Positions 53,862 to 62,970 of a stretch of DNA of 64,000 nt are shown piece after piece. The DNA lies in assembly GCF_029953285.1 (NCBI RefSeq), contig NZ_JASAOI010000029.1, positions 1 to 64,000 of the forward strand, written 5' to 3'. The position numbers and the translations under genes are program-made. A model generated the notes under the pieces. That model saw only the letters and a list, made by a program, of their open reading frames with translations, was not told where the DNA came from and searched no databases. Origin of the DNA: Yinghuangia seranimata (lineage in GTDB: Bacteria > Actinomycetota > Actinomycetes > Streptomycetales > Streptomycetaceae). How positions within the stretch are numbered: the first letter of the stretch is position 1; each line of letters starts with the position of its first letter.

Positions 53862-54125
53862 TGCCTGATCACCGCGCTTTCTCGTCCGAACAAGGCTTGG
53901 CCGGCCGCGCGCCAGAAGCCGACGCCGACCGTGCCACCGCATCCAAAGATCACGCGCGGATCCGTATTCCCAAGAGGACTACGACGACACCGTCCGCGCC
54001 CGGCAACCACCTGTGGCGTCACCCAGCCGTCGCGCGGGTCTGGCCCCCGGGGTTTCCGTGCCCGCGGCTTGGGCAGCCGTGGGGGCAGGCAGCATCGTCG
54101 TGCTGCGGATTGGCATGGGTCCGGT

Positions 54126-55676
54126 ATGGGCGGGACGAAGGTCGAGAGGGAACGTAAGTTCGAAGGCGGCGGGGCGGAGACGCGGCTGAGTGCGCGTGGG
54201 CTTCCTGGCGTTGTCGACGTCGTGGCCGCGCCGGACGAGGACCTTGACGCGGTGTACTACGACACCCCTGACCTGCGGCTTTTGGCGCGGGACGCGACGC
54301 TGCGGAAGCGGTGTGGCGGGCACGACGCGGGATGGCATCTGAAGCGCCGCATCGATGCCGATCGCCGCGAGGAGTTGCAGGTTCCCGAGGGCGCGCCGGG
54401 CGCCGCGGAGGACGCGGTTCCGGACGCTCTGCGGCGACGGGTGACGGCGCTCGCGCGGGGCGTGCCGCTGGTGCCGGTGCTGCGGATGCGGACCCGGCGT
54501 GAGCGCGAGCAGCTGGTGGACGCGCACGGGGCGCCGCTGGCCGAGGTCGCGCATGATCACGTCGCCGCCGAGGTGTTGGAGTCACCGGGCCGCGCGGAGG
54601 CGTGGTCGGAGCTGGAGGTCGAACTCACGGGCGACGGAGAGGGGGCCGGCGCCGACGGATTGCTTGACGCGGTGGAGAAGCAGCTTGGGCGGCACGGCTG
54701 GCATCGCTCCGACCACGCGTCCAAGACCGCCCGGGTGTTCGAGAACGACGTCGAGGCCCCGCGCCGTCCGCGGGCCGGCACGATCGGGCATGTGGTGTAC
54801 GCGCGGATCGCCGAGCAGACGCGCGAACTGCTCGCCGCCGACGCCGCGGTGCGTGTCGACTCCGACGACGGGGTGCACGACATGCGCGTGGCGGCGCGGC
54901 GGCTGCGGAGCGTGCTGCGCTCGTACCGGCGTTACCTGAAGCGGTCGACGACCGATCCGATTGCGGACGAACTGCGTTGGCTGGGACGGGTCTTGGGTGA
55001 TGCTCGGGATCATCAGGTACTGGCGGAGCGCCTGCGGGACCGCGCCGGGCTGCTGGCCGAGCACGCGGACGCGGCGACCGCCGCCGAGCTGGCGGTGGTG
55101 GCGACAACCGCGTACGGCACGGAGACGGAGGCTTACCGCGCCGCTTATGTGGACGCGGTCGACGAGTTGGAGAGGGAACGCTACTTCCGACTGCTGGACG
55201 CGTTGGAGGCGGTGATCGCCGAACCGCCCCTGCGCCCGAAACGGGCGCGCAAGGACGCGGATGACGAAGTACGCCGCGTGCTCGGGCGCGAGCAAAAGCG
55301 CGTGGGGAAGCGCATGGAGCCGGCTCTGGCGGCGCCCGGCGGGGCGGAAGGCGATCAGGCGCTGCACTCCGCGCGCAAGGCCGCGAAGCGTGCGCGGTAC
55401 GCGGCGGAGGCCGGTGTTCCGGCGCTCGGCGGCCGGGCGGAGCGGGCCGCCACGCGGGTCAAGCGCATGCAACGGCTGCTCGGCGAGCACCAGGACGCGG
55501 TGGTGTCGCGGTCGGCGCTGCGTCGCCTGGCCGCAGACGCACACGCCGCGAGGGCGAACACGTTCGCGTACGGCGTGCTCTATGCCGCGGAGCAGCGCAC
55601 GGCCGAGGACGTCGAGGCGCAGGTGCCGGAGGCATGGCGCCGGGCGCGGAAGGCGTTGCGGAAGGCGGCGTCGTGA
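54126..55676 (+). CDS. CYTH-CHAD domain protein
   Basis: A 516-residue fusion. The CYTH triphosphate-tunnel domain begins with E7-x-E9-x-K11 (VERERKFE) and continues with VYYDTPDLRLLARDATLRKR. The CHAD domain (about residues 215-510) has the histidine-rich helices DDGVHDMRVAARRLRSVLRS and ALHSARKAAKRARYAAE. CHAD proteins bind polyphosphate granules; CYTH domains act on triphosphates or polyP. The start was placed at ATG 54126, where homology begins. No polyP kinase is adjacent. Confidence 0.9.
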   Translation: MGGTKVERERKFEGGGAETRLSARGLPGVVDVVAAPDEDLDAVYYDTPDLRLLARDATLRKRCGGHDAGWHLKRRIDADRREELQVPEGAPGAAEDAVPDALRRRVTALARGVPLVPVLRMRTRREREQLVDAHGAPLAEVAHDHVAAEVLESPGRAEAWSELEVELTGDGEGAGADGLLDAVEKQLGRHGWHRSDHASKTARVFENDVEAPRRPRAGTIGHVVYARIAEQTRELLAADAAVRVDSDDGVHDMRVAARRLRSVLRSYRRYLKRSTTDPIADELRWLGRVLGDARDHQVLAERLRDRAGLLAEHADAATAAELAVVATTAYGTETEAYRAAYVDAVDELERERYFRLLDALEAVIAEPPLRPKRARKDADDEVRRVLGREQKRVGKRMEPALAAPGGAEGDQALHSARKAAKRARYAAEAGVPALGGRAERAATRVKRMQRLLGEHQDAVVSRSALRRLAADAHAARANTFAYGVLYAAEQRTAEDVEAQVPEAWRRARKALRKAAS

Positions 55677-55840
55677 GACGGCGCTGACGAGCGCCGGACG
55701 GGGCGCGTCATCGACGATCTCACTGTATTCACCAAGAGGCTGTCGATTCGCGCTCGTTGCGGGAGGCCGTGGCCACGTCGGACAGTAGGACCGGTCGGCG
55801 CTACCGTACGGCGTGTGGGGGCGTCTTCGGGAGGGGTGCC

Positions 55841-56569
55841 GTGGCGACGGTCGACGGGCGGGCGGTCGGGCAGCGGCCGCGAGGGGCCAAGCAGTGGGCG
55901 TGGACGATCGCCCTGCTGGTCGCGGGAGTTGTCGGCATACCGGTGTTCGTCGTCCTGGCGGTGACGCTGCCCGGCACGATCCGCGACGTCCGTGAGTACC
56001 GCGACGCGCCCGTGTGTGCGACGGCCGAGGCCACCGACTGCCGGCGGATGCTCCCTGCCGCCGTGTCCGACCTCGACGTGCGCGGCACCAGGGGCAAGGA
56101 CTACTACGCCAGGTTCGAGGGGGCCGGCGCCCCGACCGGGTGGGTGAAGGTCACGAAGTCCGTCTACCAGGCCGTCGATCCCGGCACCGCGGTGCAGTTG
56201 GAGCAGTGGCGCGGCGACATCACCGGCGTCCGGATCGGCAGCCACCTCCGCGAACTGGACGCGTCCCCGTCCGGTGACGACGACACCCAGATCGCGGCCG
56301 GGCTGTCGCTGCTCCCCCTCGCACCGTTGTGGCTCACCGTCGGCGTCGGCAAGGCGCGCGGGCGCGGGACGTTCGGCCGCAACGCGGTCGGGGACCGGCC
56401 GCGCCAGGCCATGCACGCCGCCGCGGTGGCGGCCGCGCTCACGTTCGGCGCGGCCTTCCTCTCGCTGGGGCTGCTCGGTGTCGTGGTGACCTGGGCGGTG
56501 TCCGTCGTCCTCGCCGCGGCCGTGCTGTTCTTCGAGTGGCGCGCCGCCGCCTTCGACGCGCGCGGATAG
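55841..56569 (+). CDS. Membrane protein of unknown function
   Basis: A 242-residue protein with one N-terminal membrane helix (WTIALLVAGVVGIPVFVVLA), an ~130-residue extracytoplasmic part with two cysteines (PVCATAEATDCRRM), then two or three C-terminal helices (AALTFGAAFLSLGLLGVVVTWA). GTG 55841 has a GGGAGGGG site. Its stop precedes the RibD-like gene by 10 nt, so they may be co-transcribed. Confidence 0.75.
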   Translation: MATVDGRAVGQRPRGAKQWAWTIALLVAGVVGIPVFVVLAVTLPGTIRDVREYRDAPVCATAEATDCRRMLPAAVSDLDVRGTRGKDYYARFEGAGAPTGWVKVTKSVYQAVDPGTAVQLEQWRGDITGVRIGSHLRELDASPSGDDDTQIAAGLSLLPLAPLWLTVGVGKARGRGTFGRNAVGDRPRQAMHAAAVAAALTFGAAFLSLGLLGVVVTWAVSVVLAAAVLFFEWRAAAFDARG

Positions 56570-56579
56570 GCCGCGACGC

Positions 56580-57269
56580 GTGCCGGACCGGCCCTATGTC
56601 CTGCTGTCCTTCGCGGCCTCCCTGGACGGCTACATCGACGACGCCTCCGATCGGCGGCTGATGGTGTCCAACGACGCGGACCTCGACCGGGTCGACGAGG
56701 TCCGGGCCGGGTGCGACGCGATCCTGGTCGGCGCCGCCACCGTCCGCGGCGACAACCCGAGGCTGCTCGTTCGGTCCGAGCGGCGGCGCGCCGAGCGCGT
56801 CGCCGACGGCAGGCCCGACAGCCCGCTCAAGGTCGTGCTGACCGGCGGCGGTGACCTGGACCCCGCCTCGGCGTTCTTCACCGCCGGGACGTGCGGCAAG
56901 GTCGTCTACTGCGCCGCGGGCGGCGTCGACCGTGCCGAGCAGCGCCTGGGCGCGGTCGCGGACGTCGTGGACGCCGGCGAACCGCTCGACCTGGAGCGCG
57001 TGCTGGCCGACCTGCACGCGCGCGGCGTGCGCCGGCTCATGGTCGAGGGCGGCGGCCGCGTGCACACCTGGTTCCTCACCGCCGGCCTCGTCGACGAGAT
57101 CCACGCGGTCGTCGCGCCGTTCTTCGTCGGCGACCCGGCCGCGCCCCGGTTCGTCGGGCCCGGCGGCTTCCCGTACGGCCCGGACCGGCGCATGCGGCTG
57201 GCCGAGACCCGGCGGATCGGCGACGTGGTGCTGTTGCGCTACCTGCTGGGACCGTCGGCGGGTGCCTGA
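56580..57269 (+). CDS. RibD C-terminal/dihydrofolate-reductase-family protein
   Basis: A 229-residue NADPH-dependent reductase fold. FAASLDGYIDDAS, CDAILVGAATVRGDNPRLLV and RRLMVEGGGRVHTWFL match the pyrimidine reductase domain of RibD. It could reduce the riboflavin intermediate or serve another deaminated pyrimidine; the deaminase-fold protein at 52258 is a possible functional partner but on another transcript. GTG 56580. Confidence 0.87.
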   Translation: MPDRPYVLLSFAASLDGYIDDASDRRLMVSNDADLDRVDEVRAGCDAILVGAATVRGDNPRLLVRSERRRAERVADGRPDSPLKVVLTGGGDLDPASAFFTAGTCGKVVYCAAGGVDRAEQRLGAVADVVDAGEPLDLERVLADLHARGVRRLMVEGGGRVHTWFLTAGLVDEIHAVVAPFFVGDPAAPRFVGPGGFPYGPDRRMRLAETRRIGDVVLLRYLLGPSAGA

Positions 57270-57281
57270 CACGAGGTCGAG

Positions 57282-57309
57282 CGGCGGCGAGGCGACGCGT
57301 CCGCCGCCG
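57282..57309 (+). terminator. Weak terminator-like hairpin
   Basis: CGGCGGCG pairs with CGCCGCCG around 12 nt, 13 bp after the RibD-like stop. Short stem; tentative. Confidence 0.4.
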
Positions 57310-57498
57310 AACCAACCGGGTATGTCCCTGGATCGTGCCGTCTCGGTAACAGCGGCCGGAATTCGCGACTCGGGTGCCTAAGGTCGTGGTCACAAGCACG
57401 GCGCCGCCGCGGCGCACCCGGCACCAGGGGGGTTACGGGTATCCGCGTACGCGGCGGCGCCGCAATCCATGACGCACACCGCAACTGGGGGGTTCACG

Positions 57499-58896
57499 GT
57501 GCGTATCACCATGCCGCGCCACGCGGCGACCACTGTCGCTGTTCCGCTGACCGTTCTCGCGCTCTTCGGCCTGACGGCCTGTGAGAAGTCCGGCGGCGAG
57601 GCCACGGACAGGCCGTCCGCGTCCGCCAACGTGTCCGCGGGCAGCGGCAAGCCGGACAAGGACACGGCCCCGGCCACGGACGAGCAACTCTCCGCGGTCC
57701 TCATCGACGGGAAGGACATCCCCGCCGGCTACAGCGGCGGCAAGGTGTCGAACGAACGGACGCCGGGCAAGCCCGGCCAGGTGGTCAGCCCCGCCGTGTG
57801 CGCGGCGCTCGGCAGCGGCGGGGTCCCGGACCCCGTCGGGCACGCGGAGCGCTCGTACGCCGTCGCGGGCGGCGACCCGGAGTCGGACGACTCGGTCCGC
57901 GTGAGCCTGTCGGCCGCGCCGCACGAGGTGCTGAAGAAACAGCTCGACGACGGTGTCAAGGCGCTCGCGTCCTGCGCCACCTACGACATCACCGAAGGCG
58001 GCGAGGTCACGAGCTTCACCGTGACCGACGTCCGAACCGGCGTCCAGGGCAAGGACAGCGTCTCGTACAAGGTCACCGTCACCGCCAAGGGCAAGCCGCT
58101 CGGCACGGCAGTCAACACGCTGGTCCTGCACGGCACCACGGGACTCGCCGTCACGTCGTTCGCCGGGGCGGGCAAGGGTGACCCCGCCGACGCCGCCTCG
58201 TTCGTGACCGCCCAGCTCGCCAAGCTCGACGCGACGCCTCCCGCCGCGGCGGGATCTCCGGCGAGTCCCACCGCCAAGCCGACCAGCAAGCCGTCGGCCA
58301 CGCAGACCACCGACAGCAAGAAGACGCCGACCGCGGGCGAGCTGTCCGCGGCCTTGCTCACCGCGCAGGAAGTCCCCGCCGAGTACTCGGCGGAGGACCC
58401 GGAACCGTCCGCGCCCGGAACAACCCTCCGGCTGTCGGACCCGCGGTGCACGCCGTTGCTGGACGACGGGTCGAAGCAGCGCACCGCCGCGATCCAGCGG
58501 ACGTACCCCAAGACGACTCTCGACGCCTCCGTGCAGCCCACCGAGGGCGTGGTCACCGAGCTGTCGAGCGCCCCGCACGCGGTGCTGAAGCGGGACCTCG
58601 ACGCGTACGTTGCGGCGCTCAAGGTGTGCTCGTCGTTCTCCGAGACGAACAGCGACGGCACCGTCGACCACTACACCGTCAGCGAGGTGTCCGTCGGTCA
58701 ACTCGGGGCCGACACCGTGGCGTTCCGGATGCGCGACGACCACCCGACCGACGGGCGGCTGTACGCCTACCTCGTGGTCGCGCTGAAGGGCGATGTCGTC
58801 ATGCAGCTGGCCTCGTTCTCGACGACCGGGCAGGCGGAGGTGCCGACCGCGATGATCAGCGGCCAGCTGGCCAAGGTGGCCGAACTCGCGCGCTGA
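57499..58896 (+). CDS. Lipoprotein with duplicated sensor-like domain
   Basis: A 465-residue surface lipoprotein. Signal with lipobox LTA-C (Cys27). Two homologous ~190-residue domains are separated by a Thr/Lys/Pro linker: the first runs from LSAVLIDGKDIPAGYS to FVTAQLAKLD, the second from LSAALLTAQEVPAEYS to MISGQLAKVAEL. Each has a conserved cysteine pair (VCAALGSG/ASCATYD; RCTPLL/KVCSSFS). The fold resembles extracellular PknH-type sensor domains. GTG 57499 after a G-rich site; ATG 57511 is possible. Confidence 0.75.
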   Translation: MRITMPRHAATTVAVPLTVLALFGLTACEKSGGEATDRPSASANVSAGSGKPDKDTAPATDEQLSAVLIDGKDIPAGYSGGKVSNERTPGKPGQVVSPAVCAALGSGGVPDPVGHAERSYAVAGGDPESDDSVRVSLSAAPHEVLKKQLDDGVKALASCATYDITEGGEVTSFTVTDVRTGVQGKDSVSYKVTVTAKGKPLGTAVNTLVLHGTTGLAVTSFAGAGKGDPADAASFVTAQLAKLDATPPAAAGSPASPTAKPTSKPSATQTTDSKKTPTAGELSAALLTAQEVPAEYSAEDPEPSAPGTTLRLSDPRCTPLLDDGSKQRTAAIQRTYPKTTLDASVQPTEGVVTELSSAPHAVLKRDLDAYVAALKVCSSFSETNSDGTVDHYTVSEVSVGQLGADTVAFRMRDDHPTDGRLYAYLVVALKGDVVMQLASFSTTGQAEVPTAMISGQLAKVAELAR

Positions 58897-58986
58897 CGCC
58901 ACGGATCGCCACCTTGAAGGGCGTGGTCGGGCGCGGGAAACTGCTCGTGCGGGGGGAGAGGGTTTGGCCGTCGGCATGGGGGTGCC

Positions 58987-60234
58987 ATGGACGGACGGAC
59001 AGCGCCTGCGCGCAGGCGGACACGCCGCGGACACGGAGTGGGGACCGCCGCGATGGCCGTCCTGCTGGTGCTCGCTCTGCTCGGGGCCTCGGGTTCGTGC
59101 CGCGGGAGCGGCGACCGGGTGCTCAAAGTGGTGGCGGAGCAGATCCGTGACATCGCGTTCGACGCGTTCTTCGACCGGCTCATCGGCCAGGACCGCCCCG
59201 GCGTCGTTCCCGGGCCGGCCACCGGAACCCGGCCCGGGGACACGCAAGGGGCGGTCGGCGACGGAAGCCTGCGCGCCGAACCGCTGTGCGACATCGAGCA
59301 GTTGATCCGGTTCCTGACCGACCCGGCGAACAGCCGGGTCGCCGGGGTGTGGGCGGACGAGGCGGGTGTCCCGGTCTCACGGATCCCGACGTACGTGCGG
59401 GGGCTCACGCCCGTCGTGCTGCGCAACGACACGCTGGTGACCAACCACAACTACAAGGACGGCAAGGCGAAGTCGTACGAGTCGCTGTTGCAGGCCGGGA
59501 CGGTCGTCCTGGACGACGAGTTCGGCGTCCCCAGGGTCAAGTGCAACTGCGGCAATCCGCTGAAGCCGCCGCAGGCCCAGCCCGGTTCCATCGAGGTCAG
59601 CATCTCCGACCCGGGCTGGGCGGCGCGGTACAACCCGGCCCAGGTCACCAGGTTCACGCCCGCGTCCACCCCGATGACGTCGTTCTATCTGGCCGACCTC
59701 GACACGGGGGCGGGGCTCCGGCGCCCGACGGGGACCAGGGGCGAGAAGGACCAGCCCGCGCCGGCCCCTCCCCCACCGCCCGCGCCGTCCACGAAGTCCA
59801 CCAAGTCCACGAAGTCCACGACGTCCGACGCCAAGCCGGCGGTCGAGCAGATCGCCGGCCGGTGGACGTACGGCGGAGGGGAACGCCAGTCCTACCCGCT
59901 GCCTGACGGCACGAGCTGGGAGATCGTCCTCGACCGGCAGAACCTCGAGGTCACCGCCCGGGGTTCGTTCACCCTCGACATCACCGCGCACATCACGACG
60001 GGCCCCGTCGCCGGCGCACCCATCCGCGGCCAGTGCACCGGCACCGTCAAGGCCGAGCGCAGCGGGTTCGTCTTCCAGGAGCAGAGCGCCCGCGTGACGT
60101 TCCAGGGCCAGGAGGTGACTTCCGCGGAGCTCGGCGGCCTCGGCTGCGGCGACCTCACCGCGAACGTGCAGGGCGCCGCCCTGGTCGTCACCGACGCCAC
60201 CGGCCTCCGCGTCCGGTTCACACGCGCGGCCTGA
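58987..60234 (+). CDS. DUF6777-family membrane-anchored protein
   Basis: A 415-residue exported protein with an N-terminal hydrophobic anchor (AAMAVLLVLALLGASGSC, which could be a degenerate lipobox). The DUF6777 domain runs from about residue 95 (LCDIEQLIRFLTDPANSRVA) to about 195 (VKCNCGNPLKPP). A Pro-rich, then STKSTKSTKS repeat linker leads to a C-terminal beta-sandwich. Role unknown. ATG 58987. It lies 90 bp after the two-domain lipoprotein gene and may share its transcript. Confidence 0.78.
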   Translation: MDGRTAPARRRTRRGHGVGTAAMAVLLVLALLGASGSCRGSGDRVLKVVAEQIRDIAFDAFFDRLIGQDRPGVVPGPATGTRPGDTQGAVGDGSLRAEPLCDIEQLIRFLTDPANSRVAGVWADEAGVPVSRIPTYVRGLTPVVLRNDTLVTNHNYKDGKAKSYESLLQAGTVVLDDEFGVPRVKCNCGNPLKPPQAQPGSIEVSISDPGWAARYNPAQVTRFTPASTPMTSFYLADLDTGAGLRRPTGTRGEKDQPAPAPPPPPAPSTKSTKSTKSTTSDAKPAVEQIAGRWTYGGGERQSYPLPDGTSWEIVLDRQNLEVTARGSFTLDITAHITTGPVAGAPIRGQCTGTVKAERSGFVFQEQSARVTFQGQEVTSAELGGLGCGDLTANVQGAALVVTDATGLRVRFTRAA

Positions 60235-60246
60235 CCGGATCGGAGG

Positions 60247-60693
60247 TCACCGAAGGTACCAGAGCGCTGCCCCTGCGTTGCGGCCCGACTCGGTGATCCA
60301 CGCCTGAACGAACGGCCGGCACCCATGGTCATAGGCATTCCAGGCGGTGGACGCCTCCGCCCAGGTCGGGTAGGCGTGCACACCCGGCGACGAGGTGGTG
60401 TTGCCCGACACGTCATTGCAGGCGTCGCCCGTCTCCACGAACAGCCGCACGTCGGTGTAGCCGCCTGTGGCCTGGACCTTCCCGTTCCAGTAGCCGCCTC
60501 CCTCCGAGGTCAGGCACATCGAGATGGTCCATCCGTAATGGACGGGATAGGTAGGGCTGAGGTGCCCCGTATTACAGAAGGTGTCCGCGTGCGCGCTGGT
60601 TCCGGTGGCAAGGGTGATCCCGGAAGCGATGGCCGCCGTGGCGGCCGCGGCCGCGAGGGTGCGCCTGGCGCGTTTGAACGGGAGCTTTTTCAT
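60247..60693 (-). CDS. Small secreted protein
   Basis: A 148-residue exported protein with a signal peptide (LAAAAATAAIASGITLATG, cleavage near SAHA-D). The mature ~112 residues are Trp/Tyr/Gly-rich with four cysteines (FCNTG, SMCLTS, DACNDV, HGCRPF), probably two disulfides. No family recognised. ATG 60693 after a GGAGCTCC leader. Convergent with the DUF6777 gene 12 bp away. Confidence 0.72.
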   Translation of the reverse strand: MKKLPFKRARRTLAAAAATAAIASGITLATGTSAHADTFCNTGHLSPTYPVHYGWTISMCLTSEGGGYWNGKVQATGGYTDVRLFVETGDACNDVSGNTTSSPGVHAYPTWAEASTAWNAYDHGCRPFVQAWITESGRNAGAALWYLR

Positions 60694-60797
60694 TCGCAGG
60701 AGCTCCTTCCAGTTCTTCTGGCTCCGATATGCGTCGCCATCATGCGCGGCAGGCCGAGGGAGGTGCGATCGTTTAAGCCGGTGGGTTAAACGTCCGC

Positions 60798-60835
60798 GGG
60801 GGCCGACACCGTCGGGTGTGACGGTGTCGGCCCCC
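60798..60835 (-). terminator. Terminator of the 2-MIB operon
   Basis: GGGGGCCGACACCGTC pairs perfectly with its complement at 60820-60835 around a 6-nt loop, 21 bp after the methyltransferase stop. Confidence 0.85.
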
Positions 60836-60856
60836 CGCGTGCCGCGTAGGCGTCGG

Positions 60857-61753
60857 TCAGACGCGGTCGGCGGCGATCAGCACGTACTGGAACGAGCCGT
60901 CCTCGTAGGACTTGATGAAGGCCTCCTCGATGCCGGTGACCAGGGACGTGGTGGCCCGGAGCCTCCAGTACGGGAGGGTCTGCGGAGTCAGGTCGACGAC
61001 GGCCTGCGGGACCAGGCGGTTGTCGATCATGGCGCGCAGGTACTCCCGGCGGGAGTGGATGTTGCATTCGAAGTGGGCGTTGATCTGGGAGACCCACTTC
61101 GACGGCTGGCCGTAACGCGGGTTCCAGCACCCGGTGATGGTGACGTACCGGCCGCCCACGGCCAGGACGCGGGAGTGCTCGGCCATGAGGTCGTGCAGGT
61201 CGACGTACATGCTCGACTCGTTGTTCCAGGAGGCCGTGGCCTGCCCGGTCTCGAGGGGCATGTCGAGCATGTTGCAGACGCGGGCCCGGACGTGGTTCCC
61301 GATGCCCAGGTCACGGGCACGCCGGTTGGCGAAGTCGGCCTGCGTGGCCGACAGGGTGACGCCCTCCACCTTGCAGCCGAAGCGCCGGTGGGCCATGACC
61401 ATGGAGCCGCCGCGGCCGCAGCCGGCGTCGACGAGGGTGTCGTCGCGGCCGACGGTGCCGAGGTGGTCCATGAGGACGTCGGTCTGCGCCGACTCCAGGC
61501 GGTGGAGTTCGGCGATCAGCCTGTTCTCGTAGCCGCTGTCCCCGGTGTCGCCCAGGGCGGCGTGGTCGACCTCGCCGATGCCGTAGTGGTGGTGGTAGAG
61601 ACCGTCGACGTCGCCGAGACGGAGGTTCACCGGCCTGGCCTCGTTGTTCCAGTACCGGGCGATGTCGCCCTGGTACGGCGTTGCCGGGCGCGGGATGACC
61701 GCAGAGGTGCCGTTGGTGGCGGAGTCGGCCGCGGTGAGGTCAGCGTTGCTCAC
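60857..61753 (-). CDS. gppmt: Geranyl diphosphate 2-C-methyltransferase
   Basis: A 298-residue SAM-dependent C-methyltransferase that makes 2-methylgeranyl diphosphate, the first committed step to 2-methylisoborneol. SAM-binding LVDAGCGRGGSMVMAHRRFG (about residues 110-129) and the ASWNNESSMYVDLHDLMAEHS stretch match Streptomyces enzymes (SCO7701 type). GTG 61753 follows TAAGGACGG. It lies 14 nt downstream of the synthase on the same transcript. Confidence 0.93.
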   Translation of the reverse strand: MSNADLTAADSATNGTSAVIPRPATPYQGDIARYWNNEARPVNLRLGDVDGLYHHHYGIGEVDHAALGDTGDSGYENRLIAELHRLESAQTDVLMDHLGTVGRDDTLVDAGCGRGGSMVMAHRRFGCKVEGVTLSATQADFANRRARDLGIGNHVRARVCNMLDMPLETGQATASWNNESSMYVDLHDLMAEHSRVLAVGGRYVTITGCWNPRYGQPSKWVSQINAHFECNIHSRREYLRAMIDNRLVPQAVVDLTPQTLPYWRLRATTSLVTGIEEAFIKSYEDGSFQYVLIAADRV

Positions 61754-61767
61754 AGATGAGTCCGTCC

Positions 61768-62931
61768 TTACCAGAAGTCGGGCAGGCTGTAGCGGTACGT
61801 GTTGGTCTGGTGCCAGTGGTGGTTGCCGTCGACCCACACGGCGACGCCGCGCAGGAAGCGCAGCACGCGGGGGTCGGGGCAGGACGCCGCCAGTTCGGCC
61901 GCGGCGGCCTCGAACTCGTGCATGAGTTCGTTGTGGACCTCGACCGCCTTGAGGTAGCCCTCCTTCGGGGAGAGCTTCTCCTGTTCGGCGATCACCACCG
62001 GAAGGTTCAGGTGCAGGCCGGGGCTGTCGAGCTCCTTGGTGTACGAGTACAGGTCGTTCGCGACGGTGGTGGCGTTGCCGGCCAGCGCGATCGCCCGTTG
62101 CACGGCCGGCAAGGAGTGCAGGTCCGCCGGGAGTTCGTACCCGCCGACGGTGTCGGTGATGGTGGGGCACGGGCGGAAGTTGTTGAACTGGCGCATCGCC
62201 AGGTACTCCGCCACCTGCGGGACGTACTCCGTCTCGGCCCAGGCGGCTTCGGCGAGGTAGCCCATGTGCAGGCGCGCCATGTTGTGCTGGAACCGGTCGG
62301 CCTGGGACGGGGTCGCCGCCCGGGCGAAGTACTCCATCGCGGAGCGGTAGGAGCGCCGCGGGGCGTCCGCCAGGAGCGACTGCGCCCAGGCCGGTTCGTA
62401 CTCCTTGGTCGTGTGGACCGGGTCGAGCGCGGTGTGCGCCAGCAGGAGCCTTCCGCCCAGGCCGACGGGCGAGCCGCCGTGGTCCTCGCAGTAGCAGTCG
62501 TCGACCACGTTCTCGGCGACCATCAACCGCGCGGCGATCATCAGGTGGTCGACGGTGGGGGCGTCCGGGTGGCAGGCGACCATGTAGCGGCCGACGGAGA
62601 AGCCGTCGAACTGGTCCTCCCACTCCGGCGGGTAGGCCTGGACCTCGTCCACCGCCCACCGCTTGATCCGGCGGCCGACTTCCTCCACCCGTTCCGGATC
62701 GGGCTCCGGGACGGGGTGGTGGTAGAGGCCGGGGATCGGGCTGCCGGGCGCCGGGCGCCCCGAGGTCTGTTCCGTCGTCGCGACCGTCGTGGTTTCGGCC
62801 GTCGGGGGTTGCTCGCGGGGGGCGAAGCGGAGGCTCGTCGTGCCCAGACCGCTGGGGCCCTGCCGAAGCCGCTCCATGAGGGCGGACACGGTCGGCGGCA
62901 GGCCGCCGGGACCGGGGTCGGGATCGGACAT
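61768..62931 (-). CDS. 2-Methylisoborneol synthase
   Basis: A 387-residue class I terpene cyclase converting 2-methylgeranyl diphosphate to the musty odorant 2-MIB. Metal motifs: D144-D145-C-Y-C-E-D150 and N292-D-L-Y-S-Y-T-K-E300. The first ~66 residues are Pro/Gly/Thr-rich and disordered. This leader is known as the cargo-loading tail in family 2B encapsulin systems. Streptomyces homologues are usually ~440 residues, so the leader is ~50 residues short. ATG 62931 with AAGGAG; the shell gene ends 39 nt upstream. Confidence 0.93.
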   Translation of the reverse strand: MSDPDPGPGGLPPTVSALMERLRQGPSGLGTTSLRFAPREQPPTAETTTVATTEQTSGRPAPGSPIPGLYHHPVPEPDPERVEEVGRRIKRWAVDEVQAYPPEWEDQFDGFSVGRYMVACHPDAPTVDHLMIAARLMVAENVVDDCYCEDHGGSPVGLGGRLLLAHTALDPVHTTKEYEPAWAQSLLADAPRRSYRSAMEYFARAATPSQADRFQHNMARLHMGYLAEAAWAETEYVPQVAEYLAMRQFNNFRPCPTITDTVGGYELPADLHSLPAVQRAIALAGNATTVANDLYSYTKELDSPGLHLNLPVVIAEQEKLSPKEGYLKAVEVHNELMHEFEAAAAELAASCPDPRVLRFLRGVAVWVDGNHHWHQTNTYRYSLPDFW

Positions 62932-62970
62932 CCGTGGCTCCTTGGAGAGTTGGGTGGGTCCGCGGGCCCG